A stretch of DNA of 64,000 nucleotides from Oscheius sp. JU75. Lineage: Eukaryota > Nematoda > Chromadorea > Rhabditida > Rhabditidae. Below the pieces are notes generated by a model. The model ran no database searches. It was not told where the DNA came from and saw only the letters and a list, made by a program, of their open reading frames with translations. Position numbers and translations under genes: made by a program. This document shows positions 31,401-42,663 of this stretch, piece by piece; the first letter of the stretch is position 1; each line of letters opens with the position of its first letter. The DNA is taken from contig JASJZC010000002.1 in the NCBI GenBank assembly GCA_037178855.1, forward strand, positions 4,340,001 through 4,404,000, read 5' to 3'.

Positions 31401-34057
31401 CAGCAAGTGTTAACCTTCAAGGAAAAATGTTCGATAAGCTCTTTTCTGATAAGACGTAGGTCCATTTGAATAGGGAGAAGGGACTGAGTCTGACAGCCTC
31501 TCTTTGTTATTAGAGGAAAAGGAGCAGAACTTCCGTCTCTTTCTCTCTCTGCAGAGAGGAGGAGCGTTTCAATCTAATTTCAGACACGAGAAGAGGATTT
31601 CTCTACCTGTTTGGGTCGTCTTCCGAGCGTCGAGTAGCGTCCGTTGTTCGGCGTGAGCACGTGTCGGTTGCTGAAAAAGGGGATCATAGACAACGGCGGA
31701 AACTATTAGCCCTTTCTTCCTAGTTCTACCCCGGGTCGAATGAGCCAGTGTAAAGATCGTTCGGGTAAACAAATGAGGAAAGAATCGGAACATTTCCCAT
31801 CGACATCTGGCTCTTTACACATAACAAGTTAGGCTATGTCCCTTCGGGGCATGCCTAACTTGTTTCGCCCCTTCGGGGCTCATTGAATCTGCATCCCACT
31901 CTTATAAACCACTTCCTATCCCTCAAATCCGCTTCTTTTTCAATCATTGACCCACTTTCCATTCTTTGAACAGACTCTCTTACCTTTTGAATCCGCTTTC
32001 CTTCCTCTCAACCCTCTTCCCACTCATCGAGCCTATTTCCTTACCCTTTGAGCCCACTTCCTAGTTTGTGAACCGACTTCCGACATTTCTAACCCATTTC
32101 TTCCTTAAACCCACCCTCTTATCTATTGAACTTCCTATCCTGTTAAGCCATTTCCCATCATTTGATCCCACTTTCAGACGTTTGAACCCATTTAACTTTT
32201 TTCTAACCCCCTTCCTGTATACCAACTCACTTCCTATCCTTTGAATCCACTTCTCATTCTTTGAACAGACTCCCTTACCATTGAACCCACTTCCCATCCT
32301 TCAAAAAACTTCCCATCCCACTTCCTACCTTTTGAACCCTCTTCTCATTCTTTTTCACTTCAATTCATATCCTCTGAACCCACTTTCTTATACTTGAACC
32401 CACTATCCATCCTTTGAACCTATTTCCCGTCCCTTGAACCCAACTCGCTATCCAAGTAATTCTATCGTCCCCAGAGGGGCTCAATGACAGTCGTAACCTG
32501 ATTTCCTATAACTTTTCCCGATTTCTACTGCCTACTGTCAGCCTATCCTGGTCAATAATATAAAAAATATAGAATATTAGCTTCGGACAGTCAGACACAC
32601 ACAGACAGAGAAGCGAAGACAATTTAAAGTAGATTTTTGGGCAAAGGTATTTGTAGTTTGTCGAGAAGCTTTTACAGCCTTGACAAATTTTTGCAAGTAC
32701 AGGTAGTAATGCCTGTCTGTCGAGTTTTGTAATTCTAACTCATGGCAGTCTTTCTGTAGTGCCTCGAACTGAAATGCCCCCTCTCCTATTTTACCAGGTG
32801 ACTTTGGCCCAGTTTCTAGACACTAGATGCGACAGTCAGACTTTCTCCCTGCATCTGCTTTTAACATCGAAAACAAAATCCAAAAAGCGTACCCGCTGCT
32901 GTGTGGAAAAGTTAGGGAATAACTGCGAACAAAGGCCTCTGCGACACCTTCGAACATCTGTAGCGATGGGTGTGAGCGTGTCTCTTATCTGTTCTTTCTC
33001 TTGCCTCACACCTGGTCCCAGCGGCTCGTAAAAGAGCCTGCGATAATTTCCACTTACATGACAGTGTTCAGCACAGCCACCTCGAGTTGCTCCAGAACAC
33101 GATGCACGGCCGTCGTGTCCACGAGACAGCTGTCGAACTTGAGCTCTGAGTTTTTACTGTTAGAGCTTAATAAATAGAAGGAATACCCTTCACGCACTGA
33201 ACTAGCTGAAGACTGGGCAGAATAACTACGTTTGTTTTGAACTGTTGATGTTTCAGGAGATCCCTAACTGACTCTGAGACCATTTCCAGTGCGGCATGAA
33301 TCCCAACACAGGCGGAATCGGTTCCATCTGAAAAAATGTACTTCACAGCAGGTGATGTCAAAATCTCGCTCCCCTCTTTTGTGGAATCGTCTCGTCAATC
33401 GGTTCGATGCGCCCCAACCAACCAACAGTTTTCATGCGATCTTTTTCTGGGTCGAGCGCCGCAAAAGCAGACAAGAACAAAAGAGATACCTGGAGCGGTA
33501 GCTGATGAGTCAAGGGCGGAACGAAGTCGGTTCACGAAGATGGAGAATCGTTCGACGTCACGACGAAGAGCCGGAGGTATCTGCAATATTCAGTAATGGG
33601 AAGAATGCGAACATCTGGCCGTAAATTCTTTTTCCCAGAGAGTCAAAAGTATTGATAAGAGTTGACAGTTCCCTGGATAACAGTACATTCACAGATATAC
33701 TTTACAAAATCTATATTTCAATCGATATTTTGTTACATCTCGTGACATGTAATCCTATTGAGAATTCGTGTAAACTTTACAGTATCATGTTCCCAGATAC
33801 TTTGCAATGATGTCATAAAAAAACAAGACAAGACTCACCCGACTATCTATTATAAAGTCGGCGTCGTTGGACGAGCAGACGCTGCTCGTCGAGGACATGA
33901 CGGTGTCCGTTCTCCTCCCAGTTGATCCTTCTGTAACGAAAAGGTGATAACGAGGAGAGATGTCTTCCGCCCGATCGGGCTTTATGGGCGTGTAAGGACA
34001 CGAAGAAGGGAAGAGAGTTGAAACGGAGGGGTCAGAGAGAAAAGATGTCGTTTTCAT
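24406..34057 (-). CDS. F-BAR/C1/RhoGAP protein, ARHGAP29/ARHGAP45/GMIP type
   Basis: GTPase-activating protein for Rho-family GTPases that binds curved membranes. About 15 exons: 34057-33839, 33581-33491, 33327-33187, 33145-33058, 30041-29933, 29892-29440, 29038-28958, 26894-26752, 26294-26161, 26122-25874, 25832-25747, 25651-25451, 25409-25125, 25017-24619 and 24579-24406, about 950 residues. Order: N-terminal S-rich part; helical region ending in an F-BAR coiled coil (about 180-440, e.g. LQLEQDHARRVHALVESS); C1 zinc finger (about 500-550: H..C-LHC..C-IDC-QQAWH-RNC..C); RhoGAP domain with the arginine finger GIYRTCG (about 600), KLYLRKLPEPLL and the NLMGASNLSTVIAPSL motif; then an S/R-rich tail. 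This order defines the GMIP/ARHGAP29/45 group. Introns range from 38-41 nt to 3.0 kb. The last intron (24618-24580) is 39 nt and has no in-frame stop. The start is uncertain: the frame is open upstream to 34156, and a further 5' exon is possible. Confidence 0.88.
28162..28181. repeat. (GA)n microsatellite
   Basis: Ten or so perfect AG units within the 2.1-kb intron of the RhoGAP gene. A shorter GA tract follows near 28318-28333. Confidence 0.9.
28422..28448. repeat. (TC)n microsatellite
   Basis: About 13 perfect CT units in the same intron, opposite in sense to the GA tract about 250 nt to its left, so the transcript could pair the two tracts into a long hairpin. Confidence 0.9.
30078..30460 (-). 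CDS. Putative nested gene: small secretory/membrane protein, 5' end missing
   Basis: Not recognised. An open exon follows a TTGCCAG acceptor (30461) and ends at TGA (30078). It starts GIKLFFVGLFCHAMLFATGHA, a clear signal-peptide-like stretch that lacks its own start codon, so a small upstream exon must supply the ATG; an internal ATG at 30422 is the fallback (114 residues). A K/T/E-rich segment follows, then a second hydrophobic segment (FFWLMLFQLWIHLGVVLY) and a basic end. It lies on the same strand inside the 3-kb intron of the RhoGAP gene, 36 nt from the acceptor of the next RhoGAP exon, so it could instead be an alternative exon of that gene. Type I or two-pass membrane protein; function unknown. 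Confidence 0.5.
31823..31879. repeat. Twin hairpins with TTCG loops
   Basis: First hairpin 31823-31864: a perfect 12-bp outer stem (AACAAGTTAGGC with GCCTAACTTGTT), then an inner stem with two single-base bulges closing on a CCC-TTCG-GGG tip. Second hairpin 31867-31879: GCCCC-TTC-GGGGC, two bases later. In RNA, C(UUCG)G is an exceptionally stable tetraloop. Located in the 3-kb RhoGAP intron just left of the minisatellite. Could be a terminator-like or structured-RNA element or a remnant of a mobile hairpin; role unknown. Confidence 0.7.
31905..32455. repeat. Degenerate CT-rich minisatellite, unit about 20 nt
   Basis: More than 20 imperfect copies of a unit with consensus near TTTGAACCCACTTCCCATCC (plus strand). 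Copies vary by substitutions and small indels. The array lies inside the 3-kb intron of the RhoGAP gene. It gives a spurious minus-strand frame of K, R, G and V residues with no meaning. Confidence 0.85.
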
Positions 34058-37000
34058 ATCGAAGGACAAATCGACCTTGGGTTGGGGCCAAACACAGATG
34101 TTTCCGTCGCCTTTTAATCGGCTTCCAGCAGGCAGACGAGCGCAAAAGATATGCAAATTTGGAACTGAGTCAAAACAAAACTAGACTACTGCAGGGGTTG
34201 AAGTGGTCAGAGACCGGAAATGGACACCCGGTCACCAGATGTGTGTGTTCGAACGCCGTACGAAGCTGTACGGAACGATGACTCGCTCCACCCTTGGCGC
34301 GGTAACGATAACCTTATTGAACAGTCGAAACGTATCTCTGTGTATTTCGTAGATTCCAAGAAAAGCTTATCGATAGTGGAAAAAAGGTAGCGATCCAGGT
34401 AATGGGAACAACGCGCGAGGGGCACAATAGACCATATAGCGGCTGAATCAGAAAACGAAGATGCGTCAAGAAGGCTAGCGCAACAGCCAAGGAGAAAACT
34501 ATTACGAGGGCAAGAGTTCGACAAACGATACTCGAGAATGAGAATTGCCGGAACGGGTTGCGGTGCGGACAATGCGAAATTTTGATGGTTATCTGATTAA
34601 GCAATGTACTTCACTCGTAGTCACTAAAACTTGAGGATTTGGGAATAGAGAAAGAGGCGGAGCTCACGCCATTGAGACTACAAACAAGTCCATAAATACT
34701 GTTTGTTTAAACTTGAACGACAGAGTTTTGGCAGTCTGGAAGAAGGGAAGAACTCTCAACCTGAAGGGAATAATGATTTCTTTTTGGATGTCTCTTTCAA
34801 AAGAAGGAAGCTGGATATACTCTGCAGTTGTCAGGACTAATTGGAAGGAGAGGATCCAGAAAAGTAAAAGCACGGAACGGATACACTTTGACTGATGCAA
34901 CCACCACGAGTCGAAAAACACGTCCCACCTCGTTTCCGGTTATTTTGGGCTCATGTTTTTGTCCTCCTTTAAAGGAAGGCAACACAAATTAGGTGTTTAA
35001 TCCAAGAAAAACGTTATGATAGCCGCAGATTAGACGGGAACCTGCTTAGGTCGATCAAAAAGCTGATGACCTTAGAGAACAGGAAGTTGCGACAGATGAT
35101 GGGATAGAGAGAGACGACTACAACGGGTCCCGGGCTACAAAACGAAAACAACGTCGTCTTTTTGTTCGTTGTAATGAGGGGAAAGCTGTCGCCGAGTTTT
35201 ATGGCCAAGACTCTGATCTCGAGTCGTAAAACCAGTCGCTTTTTGAAACGAGAAAAGGCTGATCTTTTTGGTATTAATGAGATGTAGAAAAGCTGATCGA
35301 GGCAGCTGGTTTTGTCTTGACCAAGGCTGGAAATAGCTTGGATGAAGAGATTATTTCTAGACTTTGAATAGGGGTCGGAGCATGTGGCTCCTTTCGGTCG
35401 GTCGAAACCTTATTCAGTTGCCTTAATTAATAGAATTAGACAAGAACAGATAGACTTCACTCGAAAGAGAATGACATCCATTGTTGCAGGAAAGAATCGT
35501 TTAAAAGTTTAGAATCTTCAAACCCAAATGACTCACTGCAAACTTTTGAAAGAGAGAAAGGTCTTCCGCTTGGACATGTTTACAAGAGGGAGAGCCAAGG
35601 GACATTCTGAAGGCACTAAAGAACTGAAGGTGTTAAAACCTCATAGGACAACGGGACCCGTTTGTTGGGGTGAGAGGCTGAGGTCATAAAACGAATTGCC
35701 AGTTGAGTGACCTGGATGTGTGTCCGCTGACACGCAATTGATGTTGGCGACAGTTAACAGCAATAAGCTTCAGCTACGAGAGTAAGACGCGGAAAAAATT
35801 CCAGCCTGAGGCTTTGACATGCCGGAGAGATTGAACAAATACAGGCGTTGGGTGATAAGGCGCGCATGACAGGACCGGGCTGCGCGAGAGGTGTCTCTAG
35901 GAAGCTGACCTCAGATATCTGAGGAGGGATTCGAGGTGTAATAGGACGTCCCGGAGCGAGAGAGAGCATAACAACAAGTGGTGCGCGGCTAACCGTTTGT
36001 AGACTGGCAGTATCTGGCATAGCTTTAATGAGAGGATTCGGATACCTTAGGGTAAAACCAGAGGCCTTAAACTTTTGAGAAGTTTCTGCAAACTATGATA
36101 TCACCCCGGGTTCGCCAAACTTTGACAGCTGAAGAATCGTAAAGTCATCTATGGTATTTGCCTGCTTGTCTGACATCAATGGCAATGAGGAAGACCTGGC
36201 ATGTCTTTTCAAAGCATTCTCCTAAATGTATATGCCATTGGACGACAGCTTACGCACTGTTTGTTGACGGAACGGATTGGCGCGGAAGTGGCAAAAAGAC
36301 AGTGGCGTGAAGTTCAATGTTACCCAAATGACTCACAGCATCCAGATTCAAATCGAACAGTGTTGGGCTTTGTAAATCGTTCGTATATAGAGAGACAGAA
36401 ACATGGAGGCAGATACAGAACAATTTCCAGTTTTACGGGATTTACAAAGATAAGAAAAGTGCGGAAAACATGCGATGGCATTTGGACAACTGAAAGCGTT
36501 GTGTCAATTACCGTCTCGTAATTGGCCTGTCTGTCGAGGGAGTCGTGGAGGAGAGAGTAATGGCAGCTGACAGTCATCCCGTAAAGAGAGCTCTCAAGGT
36601 CAGTCTTTGGACCGGAAGACACTCCAAAAAAGGGGCCAGACGCGTGCTCGACGGACAGTTTACACGGCTCTGCTCGACCGGACACAGCGTTCTTTCTGTT
36701 TGCCCAAAAACTGCAGAGCAGCTGCTTGTGCCGAGCGCGCGAAAACGGAGACGCACAACTGGCGAATAGCCAAACAACCGTCGCTTACACACGTGAGAAC
36801 AGAAGTATGGGAGCCGTGAGGCGAATAGCGATGGAATTGGAAGAGGCACAAATTAGATCTATTAGGATCTCCCTTCTCTCTCTTGGTTCGATCCAGCAGA
36901 CCGAAAATTCCTGGAAGAATTGGGCTCGACCAAGGTTCCCGAGACCCAAATAGCTACGTTTATTCGGTTTAGGACGAGAGATTGGTCGAAGCGTAGAAGA

Positions 37001-37500
37001 CTGAAAGTGTAACCAAAAGAGAGATTTATGAAGAAAACGATTAAAAACTCCCGCGACTTATGACAGAAAGTCAAAGGTTTAGGAAGAGAAACTGTTTAAA
37101 CTGTACAGCTGAAACGACTGACCACCCCGTGTCATTTTTTCCGAACCACGTCGACTCATCAAGTCGCGGCAGACCGTCTCTCTTCCCACGATTAATGGTT
37201 CTTAGCGTAGGATAGCAAGGAAGAGAGACAGTTCTGCCACTGGCGCCAACTGACAAAAAGGATAGGACAAACAGAGAGGAGAATCCTAAGGAAAGGTGTC
37301 GTGACAGAGCTGCTACCGATATGGCTGAATAGCGAGTGTGGCTTGTGTTTGGTTTTGCGATTCCGGAGAAAGGGTGTGAACGAGACGAAAACAAGCCTAC
37401 TCTAAAAACAAAGAGAAAGTACAGGGATAGAGCAGTCAATAATTTATTTTATATACAACCAGCTTAATTGCACTCTGTCCTGAAGACACTTAAATAGTCT
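34058..37500. other. Long intergenic region, no secure gene
   Basis: About 3.4 kb upstream of the RhoGAP gene and downstream of the peroxidase gene. Two minus-strand stretches (34921-34670 and about 34604-34314) encode hydrophobic segments and could be exons of a small membrane protein or upstream exons of the RhoGAP gene, but I could not build a model with consistent phases. Frames at 35754-36020 and 36201-37439 lack support. No RNA gene seen. Confidence 0.4.
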
Positions 37501-40500
37501 CTACTTCCGTTTCATGAGGTCCGAGCATTGAATCATACACGACGTGTCCTTGGAAATATCCGTCAAGAGATACTTGTGAGTGAGCCGTTCACAGCTGTCA
37601 ACATGTCGAGGCTGACACGCTATTCCATCCAGAGTACAGGTACAGGTGACACAAGGAGTCATATGGGTTGTCTCTCCCAACGGAATCGTCCGACCGTTCA
37701 TCTCACAGTGTTCTGAACATGTATACTTTGATTAGTGAAAGTGACTCACTCCTGTCTTTCCAATGGGACAGATCAATCTGGGGGACGTCGTCACAAGAAA
37801 TCTGGGCGTTCCTGAACAAGGGTCAAAGTCGAAAATTCAACTAACATGAGCTCGTCGGGCTGGTCAAAGACATTCGGCTGGATAGTTTTCAAGTATTTGC
37901 TGTTGGCGCAGAACAGACTGCCCAGTTTGACCTTTCGAATCTCGTTCAGCTGAGCTGGGGTGAATCGGGCAGCGCTGTTGTCGTTTTCGTAGAAGAAACG
38001 ATCACAGCGCTTGAGACGACCGAACTGCTCAGCCAGGATACAGGACATGGTAGGACCGAGCTGAAACACTGTTCTGGTCGGTATGACTGAAACTAACCAG
38101 GGCTCCCTTGAGTGGTCGCTCTGAGACGAGCCCGGGGAAGAGATCGATGTCGTCGACGTTCTCGTAGACTTCCTTCAGAGCCTCGATAGCCTCACTGTCC
38201 ATTTCCGTCTAAACACTTTGGTTAATGTTTTGAAACAAAGATTACCTTTAGATCCTCGAACTTGTGAGCGCGTTTCAAACCACAAAATTCTCTGAGGTCG
38301 TTGTACGGCTGGACACCGTGATCTCTGGCTCGAAGAATGTTCAACACGACCAGATCCATTCCGGAGGTTCTCTCGCCGCGTCGCATGAACAAATGATTAC
38401 GGACAGCCACAGTAATATGACGGTCGAAGGCCATAGAAGGTGTTCCTAAAAGACCCATAAGCATGGCGTCCATTCCTCCTCCGTCCTTGTCATAGAGAGG
38501 TCCGACATGCCCGAAATGCTGTGCAAGATCCACAGGTTCGGACATATTCTTGAAGTTGTAATTCATCCGAGGGAACATTCTTCGGATCAAAGTGTGGCCG
38601 AATCGGAAAGCGGCTGTGGCGAACGGTTGCGAGATGGCGGCATTGCAACTTGCATCATATCCAGTGAAGTAGCCACTTCTCTTCGGGACAAGACTCTGAG
38701 CATTGAGCAGATCGAGTCCTATGACTTTGGGCAAGAACTCGGCAAAAGTAATGTGTTGGAGGATGGCAACAACAATGCGTCTGGTCTCTTGATAAACGAC
38801 TTCGTCTGTCCAATGTGGATTGAGTTGACTCAGCTGCATAGCTACACGATTGTGTTCTCTCATGAAGAATGTATGCATGATGGTGAGTCCAGGCTGATGA
38901 GAGTTTCTCTCGTCTCCAGCCACAAAGCAAGGAGCCTTGGGAGAAGAACGGCAGTCCTTCTCCTGATTTCCCTGAGGCAACATCATCTGTCCATTTCCAA
39001 AATCGGTAAAGTTCAGCAGACCTCGCGTGAACATTCGAAGAGCCTTGGCCTCGCAAGTGGTCGAGCCGTAGAGAACAGATCCATCGATGTAGGCGGTCAA
39101 CTGATTCAGTTGACCACGGTATCCCAGGTTCAGCTGACCCAACAGAGATCTGGCAAAAGGAAGACATCTAGGCTCTCCGTTCGGGTAGTGAGTCGGGAAA
39201 AAGGGATCGTCTTTCTCTACCCGGATCGGCATACAGTGAACAGAAATGGTTTCCGGAGAGTCGCAACGAGTACAGTTCAAGATCTCATCGTTAGGTCCTC
39301 TAGCAACGGGAGAATGAGTCATCTCGTGGTCGAGAAGCTGACCAAACTGCATGACCATGTGAGTGAACTTGACATGGGAGATGTCACGGTCCTCACAAAC
39401 TCTGTTCGAAATCTAAAAGAATCGATCAGTGATCACCTAAAAATGGTTCCAACCTTTCTGGGGTTAGGAAGAGGTCGTCCATTCTTGGCCCGGACTCTGG
39501 GAGCATCGAAACCATCATCATAGACAGGAGGAAGCAGGTGTCGAAGAGGACCGAAAGAGTTACCGTAAGACGGGAACTTCAGGTTGTTGCACCAGCCAGA
39601 ATAACTACGGAATCTAAAAACTTTCTTGCTTTCAAAAAAAAATTATGATGAACCTGGTAGTGTGATCACAGGGCAGCATCTTGGGAATGCACTCGTCATG
39701 TGGAGTCCTTCCATCCTCAGACAAGAAGGCTGTAAAGTTGTTGACAAAAGAGTTAACGTCGATTTCCGGGAGAATCTTCTGCAGAGTGGCAGTATCCAGG
39801 GCTGGAAGACGCTCATCCTCTGTCAGTCCTTCTCTAAAACAAGAATTACAAGAAACGATTAGAAGCAAACCCTTTGATCAGAAGCTTGGTCGTCTCCAGA
39901 AGTACAGCAGAAATCTGAGAAACGTGCTTGGCCTGGGGTTTGGCTCTCATCATGTTCGTGTAGGCGAAAAGTGGGTCTCCTCTTTGGAATTGTTTCTGAT
40001 CTAACACATTATCTTTTCTTGATCTATGAACGGCTTACTGTGTTTCAAGTTGGAGGTCTCTCTCTTCTGCTGATCCTTCAAATTGTGAACAGCTAGCTGG
40101 ATGACCTTTTCAATGGTCTCTTGTCTGACAGGGAGAGTGGGAATTCCTTCAGTGTCCTTCCACTCATCCAAATTAGGGACTGCAAGGACGGTAGAGTTGC
40201 AAGAGACGGCCATATTCCTGAGGCATGACTATATAATTGGTTTCAACTCACTCGAAGACGTTTTCTTTAATGAAAACATTGCTCTGGATACGACGAATGT
40301 CGGTATTGGAGCAGAGAATTTCAGCCAAAGATGACTTGCGGACTTCCATCAGCTGCTGCTCGGTGAAACCAGACTTGGCAAAGTAGTTCTCATACCAGAA
40401 CCGGTCACCTCGTTTTGTCTGAAGTATATTTTCATGGTATTCAAACAAATTCTTACCCTTTGAAACTGCTTGCCAGCTATACAGGCAAAGGTTGGGCCGA

Positions 40501-42627
40501 GAAGAGACCCCTTCAGTGGCTGTTCGGCCAAGATTCCGACCAAAAGATCAATGTCATCAACATTTTCGTAGATCGAGGTGATGTACTCGAACTTGACGTC
40601 TTCTTGGAAGTACTCCTTGAGCTCGTGGAAGTTTCGGACTTTTCCCAGTCCACATTGAGCTCGAACATGAGAGTAGGAAGGAATTCCATGGTCTCTTCCG
40701 ACTGCCAAAGCCTCCGCCATCAGGTCGAGTCCAACCTCCTCATTGTCTTTCAAGAACTCGCTCTTCACCTGAAACAGTTTCTTTGACAGCCTGCCGTCAC
40801 ACCCATACCTCATCGTTCACACGAAGTCCAGGAATGTAAATGTTGGTGGTTAGCAGTTGGTGAAGGACATTCTCAACTCCTCTCGGTTCGAAGACCTTGG
40901 TTGGGTTGTTGAAGGAGGTGAAAACGGCATCATTGGGCAGAAGAGTCCACAAGATGTAAGGGAAAATCACGGCGAATTCATTCAAAACTGCTCCTTCAAT
41001 GTGCATGTCATAGTCGGCATCATAGCCAGCCTGGTGAAGGTTCAGGCCGTACTTGCTAAACATTTCTATGACGATTGAACACATTTTTTACTTGATGTTT
41101 TCCCTTCCTAGAAGAAGTGGGATCATCTCTTGATAAGTGATATGTTGGATCTGGGCAGAGACGACTTTTCTGGCCTCGTCGAACAGTTTGTCGTCTCCCC
41201 AGTGACGGTTCAGTTCCTGTAAACTTTTCATTTTTGTTGTTCGATATAAATCTACCTTGAGAGCAGTGGCCACTCTGTTGTGCTGCTTGATAAAAACAGT
41301 ATGAAGAACTGTGATTCCTGGTAAGATGTTCACATCATCCGATCCAGAAATAGCACATTTTCCTGGGCTGGCTTGGCATCTGACAGTGCTGTCAGTTGGA
41401 GGAAGTTCTCCGACACTTCCAGCCGTTCGAAGAAGTCCATTTCTAAAGGCTCGAAGCTGTCTAGCCCTATCCTGATTCGATCCGTAGATAAACGATCCGT
41501 CTAAGAAGGAAGAGACCAGGTTGGCCTGTTCTCTTGGGCCAAGTGCACAGGCGGCACGTGGAGCAATGAGAGACCGGGCTCTGGGAATACAAGTGAGACG
41601 ATTCCGATAGGCTGGATCGGCAGAAGGAATCGGAATGGAATCACAGGCGGGATGAGAAAAACCTGACTTGCAACAGGGGAGCGCCTTTACCTCTCCTGAA
41701 TTTGGAAATAGGAGACTCTTATGAGTTCATCCTACCGTCGATGATAGCCTGATGCTGGACAACATTGACCATATCCGAAGCCACAATCTGCATCCAGTGA
41801 GCGAACATGGTGGTCACGGAAGAATGAGATTTTCCGGCTGGGGAGAAGAGAGTCAGCGAGAGGCCTCTGACAGGAGGAAGAGCCTTTCCAGCAGCGGATT
41901 CGCGAGGAGAGTTGACGCCGTCGGCATAAACTGGCTTGAGCATCCTACCTAAAGGAGTATGAGAAGCTCCCCAGTCTGGCTGGGCAACATTGTTACAGAG
42001 TCCAGAGAATGATCTGAAAAAACTGTTGAGTACAAATATAAATAGAGGTACCTATAGTTAGTGGCGTAGCAACGATCGACCACAGGAATGGGACAGTTTC
42101 CAACCGAGGAAGAGACTTGGCTGGGTGCAATTCCAAAACGAAGCTCTCGCTCTCTCAGTCCCAAAAGAGTCAGTCGCTTGGTCATAGCCACCGAGGTATA
42201 AGCAGCCTTACTCCTCTCCAATGCTTTTCTGTCCAGACGATGGATTTGAGTCCATTGATCAGTGGTCGAGGCCAGAATGTGTCCTAAAGCAGACAATGCA
42301 GTGACTTTGGTCTTTTGATGCCAGTCATAGACGTACAACATACCAGAATACTGATAGCCAGGATCCGTGAAATTGAACAGATCCTGGATCTCCTTCTTCG
42401 CCTCATTGGACGCTACCCAAAAGAGACCGTCTGGTATCCTGTGAGTGATTACAACATCTAAACTTTTGTGTTTCTCGATAGTCAACTGATAGCTTACTGG
42501 ACTCACTCCGGATAGGAATAGTCTCTGTCTTTCCATCCTCGTTTGGACAGGGTACAAAAGAGCGTCCACAGGGGATATTTGAACTCGAAGCTGAGCTGAA
42601 GAGCAGGAGGAGAGGCCAAAGGGCCAT
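37501..42627 (-). CDS. Tandem animal haem peroxidase: pseudoperoxidase + active peroxidase + VWC-like tail
   Basis: Secreted peroxidasin/MPO-superfamily protein, about 17 exons and about 1,500 residues. Residues 1-16 ([16 protein letters not shown]) are a signal peptide. Domain 1 (exons about 42457-40250) keeps the fold ([49 protein letters not shown]) but lacks the catalytic set. The distal QFGQ.LDH stretch reads [10 protein letters not shown] (no distal His), the REHN Arg motif reads IKQHNRVA, and the proximal FRFGHT stretch reads IFPYILWT (no haem-ligand His). Domain 2 (about 39660-37850) is complete: [37 protein letters not shown] and [13 protein letters not shown]. After it, a small Cys-rich segment ([15 protein letters not shown]) resembles a von Willebrand C module, as at the end of peroxidasins. 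It likely cross-links extracellular matrix or cuticle proteins using H2O2. A CTTTCAG acceptor abuts the ATG. Domain 1 may be regulatory or structural (inference). Confidence 0.9.
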
Positions 42628-42656
42628 CCTGAAAGACAGAGGAGGGAAAGACTCGC

Positions 42657-42663
42657 TATATAA
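42657..42663 (-). promoter_or_regulatory. Possible TATA box of the peroxidase gene
   Basis: TTATATA on the minus strand, about 30 nt before the ATG at 42627. It conflicts with the CTTTCAG acceptor at the ATG, which would require transcription to start farther upstream; one of the two may be chance. Confidence 0.3.

Noticed and set aside
32061..32297. Minus-strand frame of repeated K/G/V/R residues
   Set aside because: It is translation of the minisatellite, not a gene.
34314..34921. Possible exons of a small membrane protein upstream of the RhoGAP gene
   Set aside because: Hydrophobic stretches exist, but no set of donors and acceptors keeps the reading frame.
36880..36905. GGTTCGATCC box like a tRNA B-box
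   Set aside because: Flanking T-stem bases do not pair and no A-box lies at the right distance.
37071..37439. 122-codon minus-strand frame with hydrophobic start just downstream of the peroxidase gene
   Set aside because: Looks signal-like at first but lacks any conserved feature or upstream acceptor; likely chance.
38264..39523. Long plus-strand frame (338 codons) opposite the peroxidase gene
   Set aside because: Mirror of the strongly conserved peroxidase exon; no independent features.
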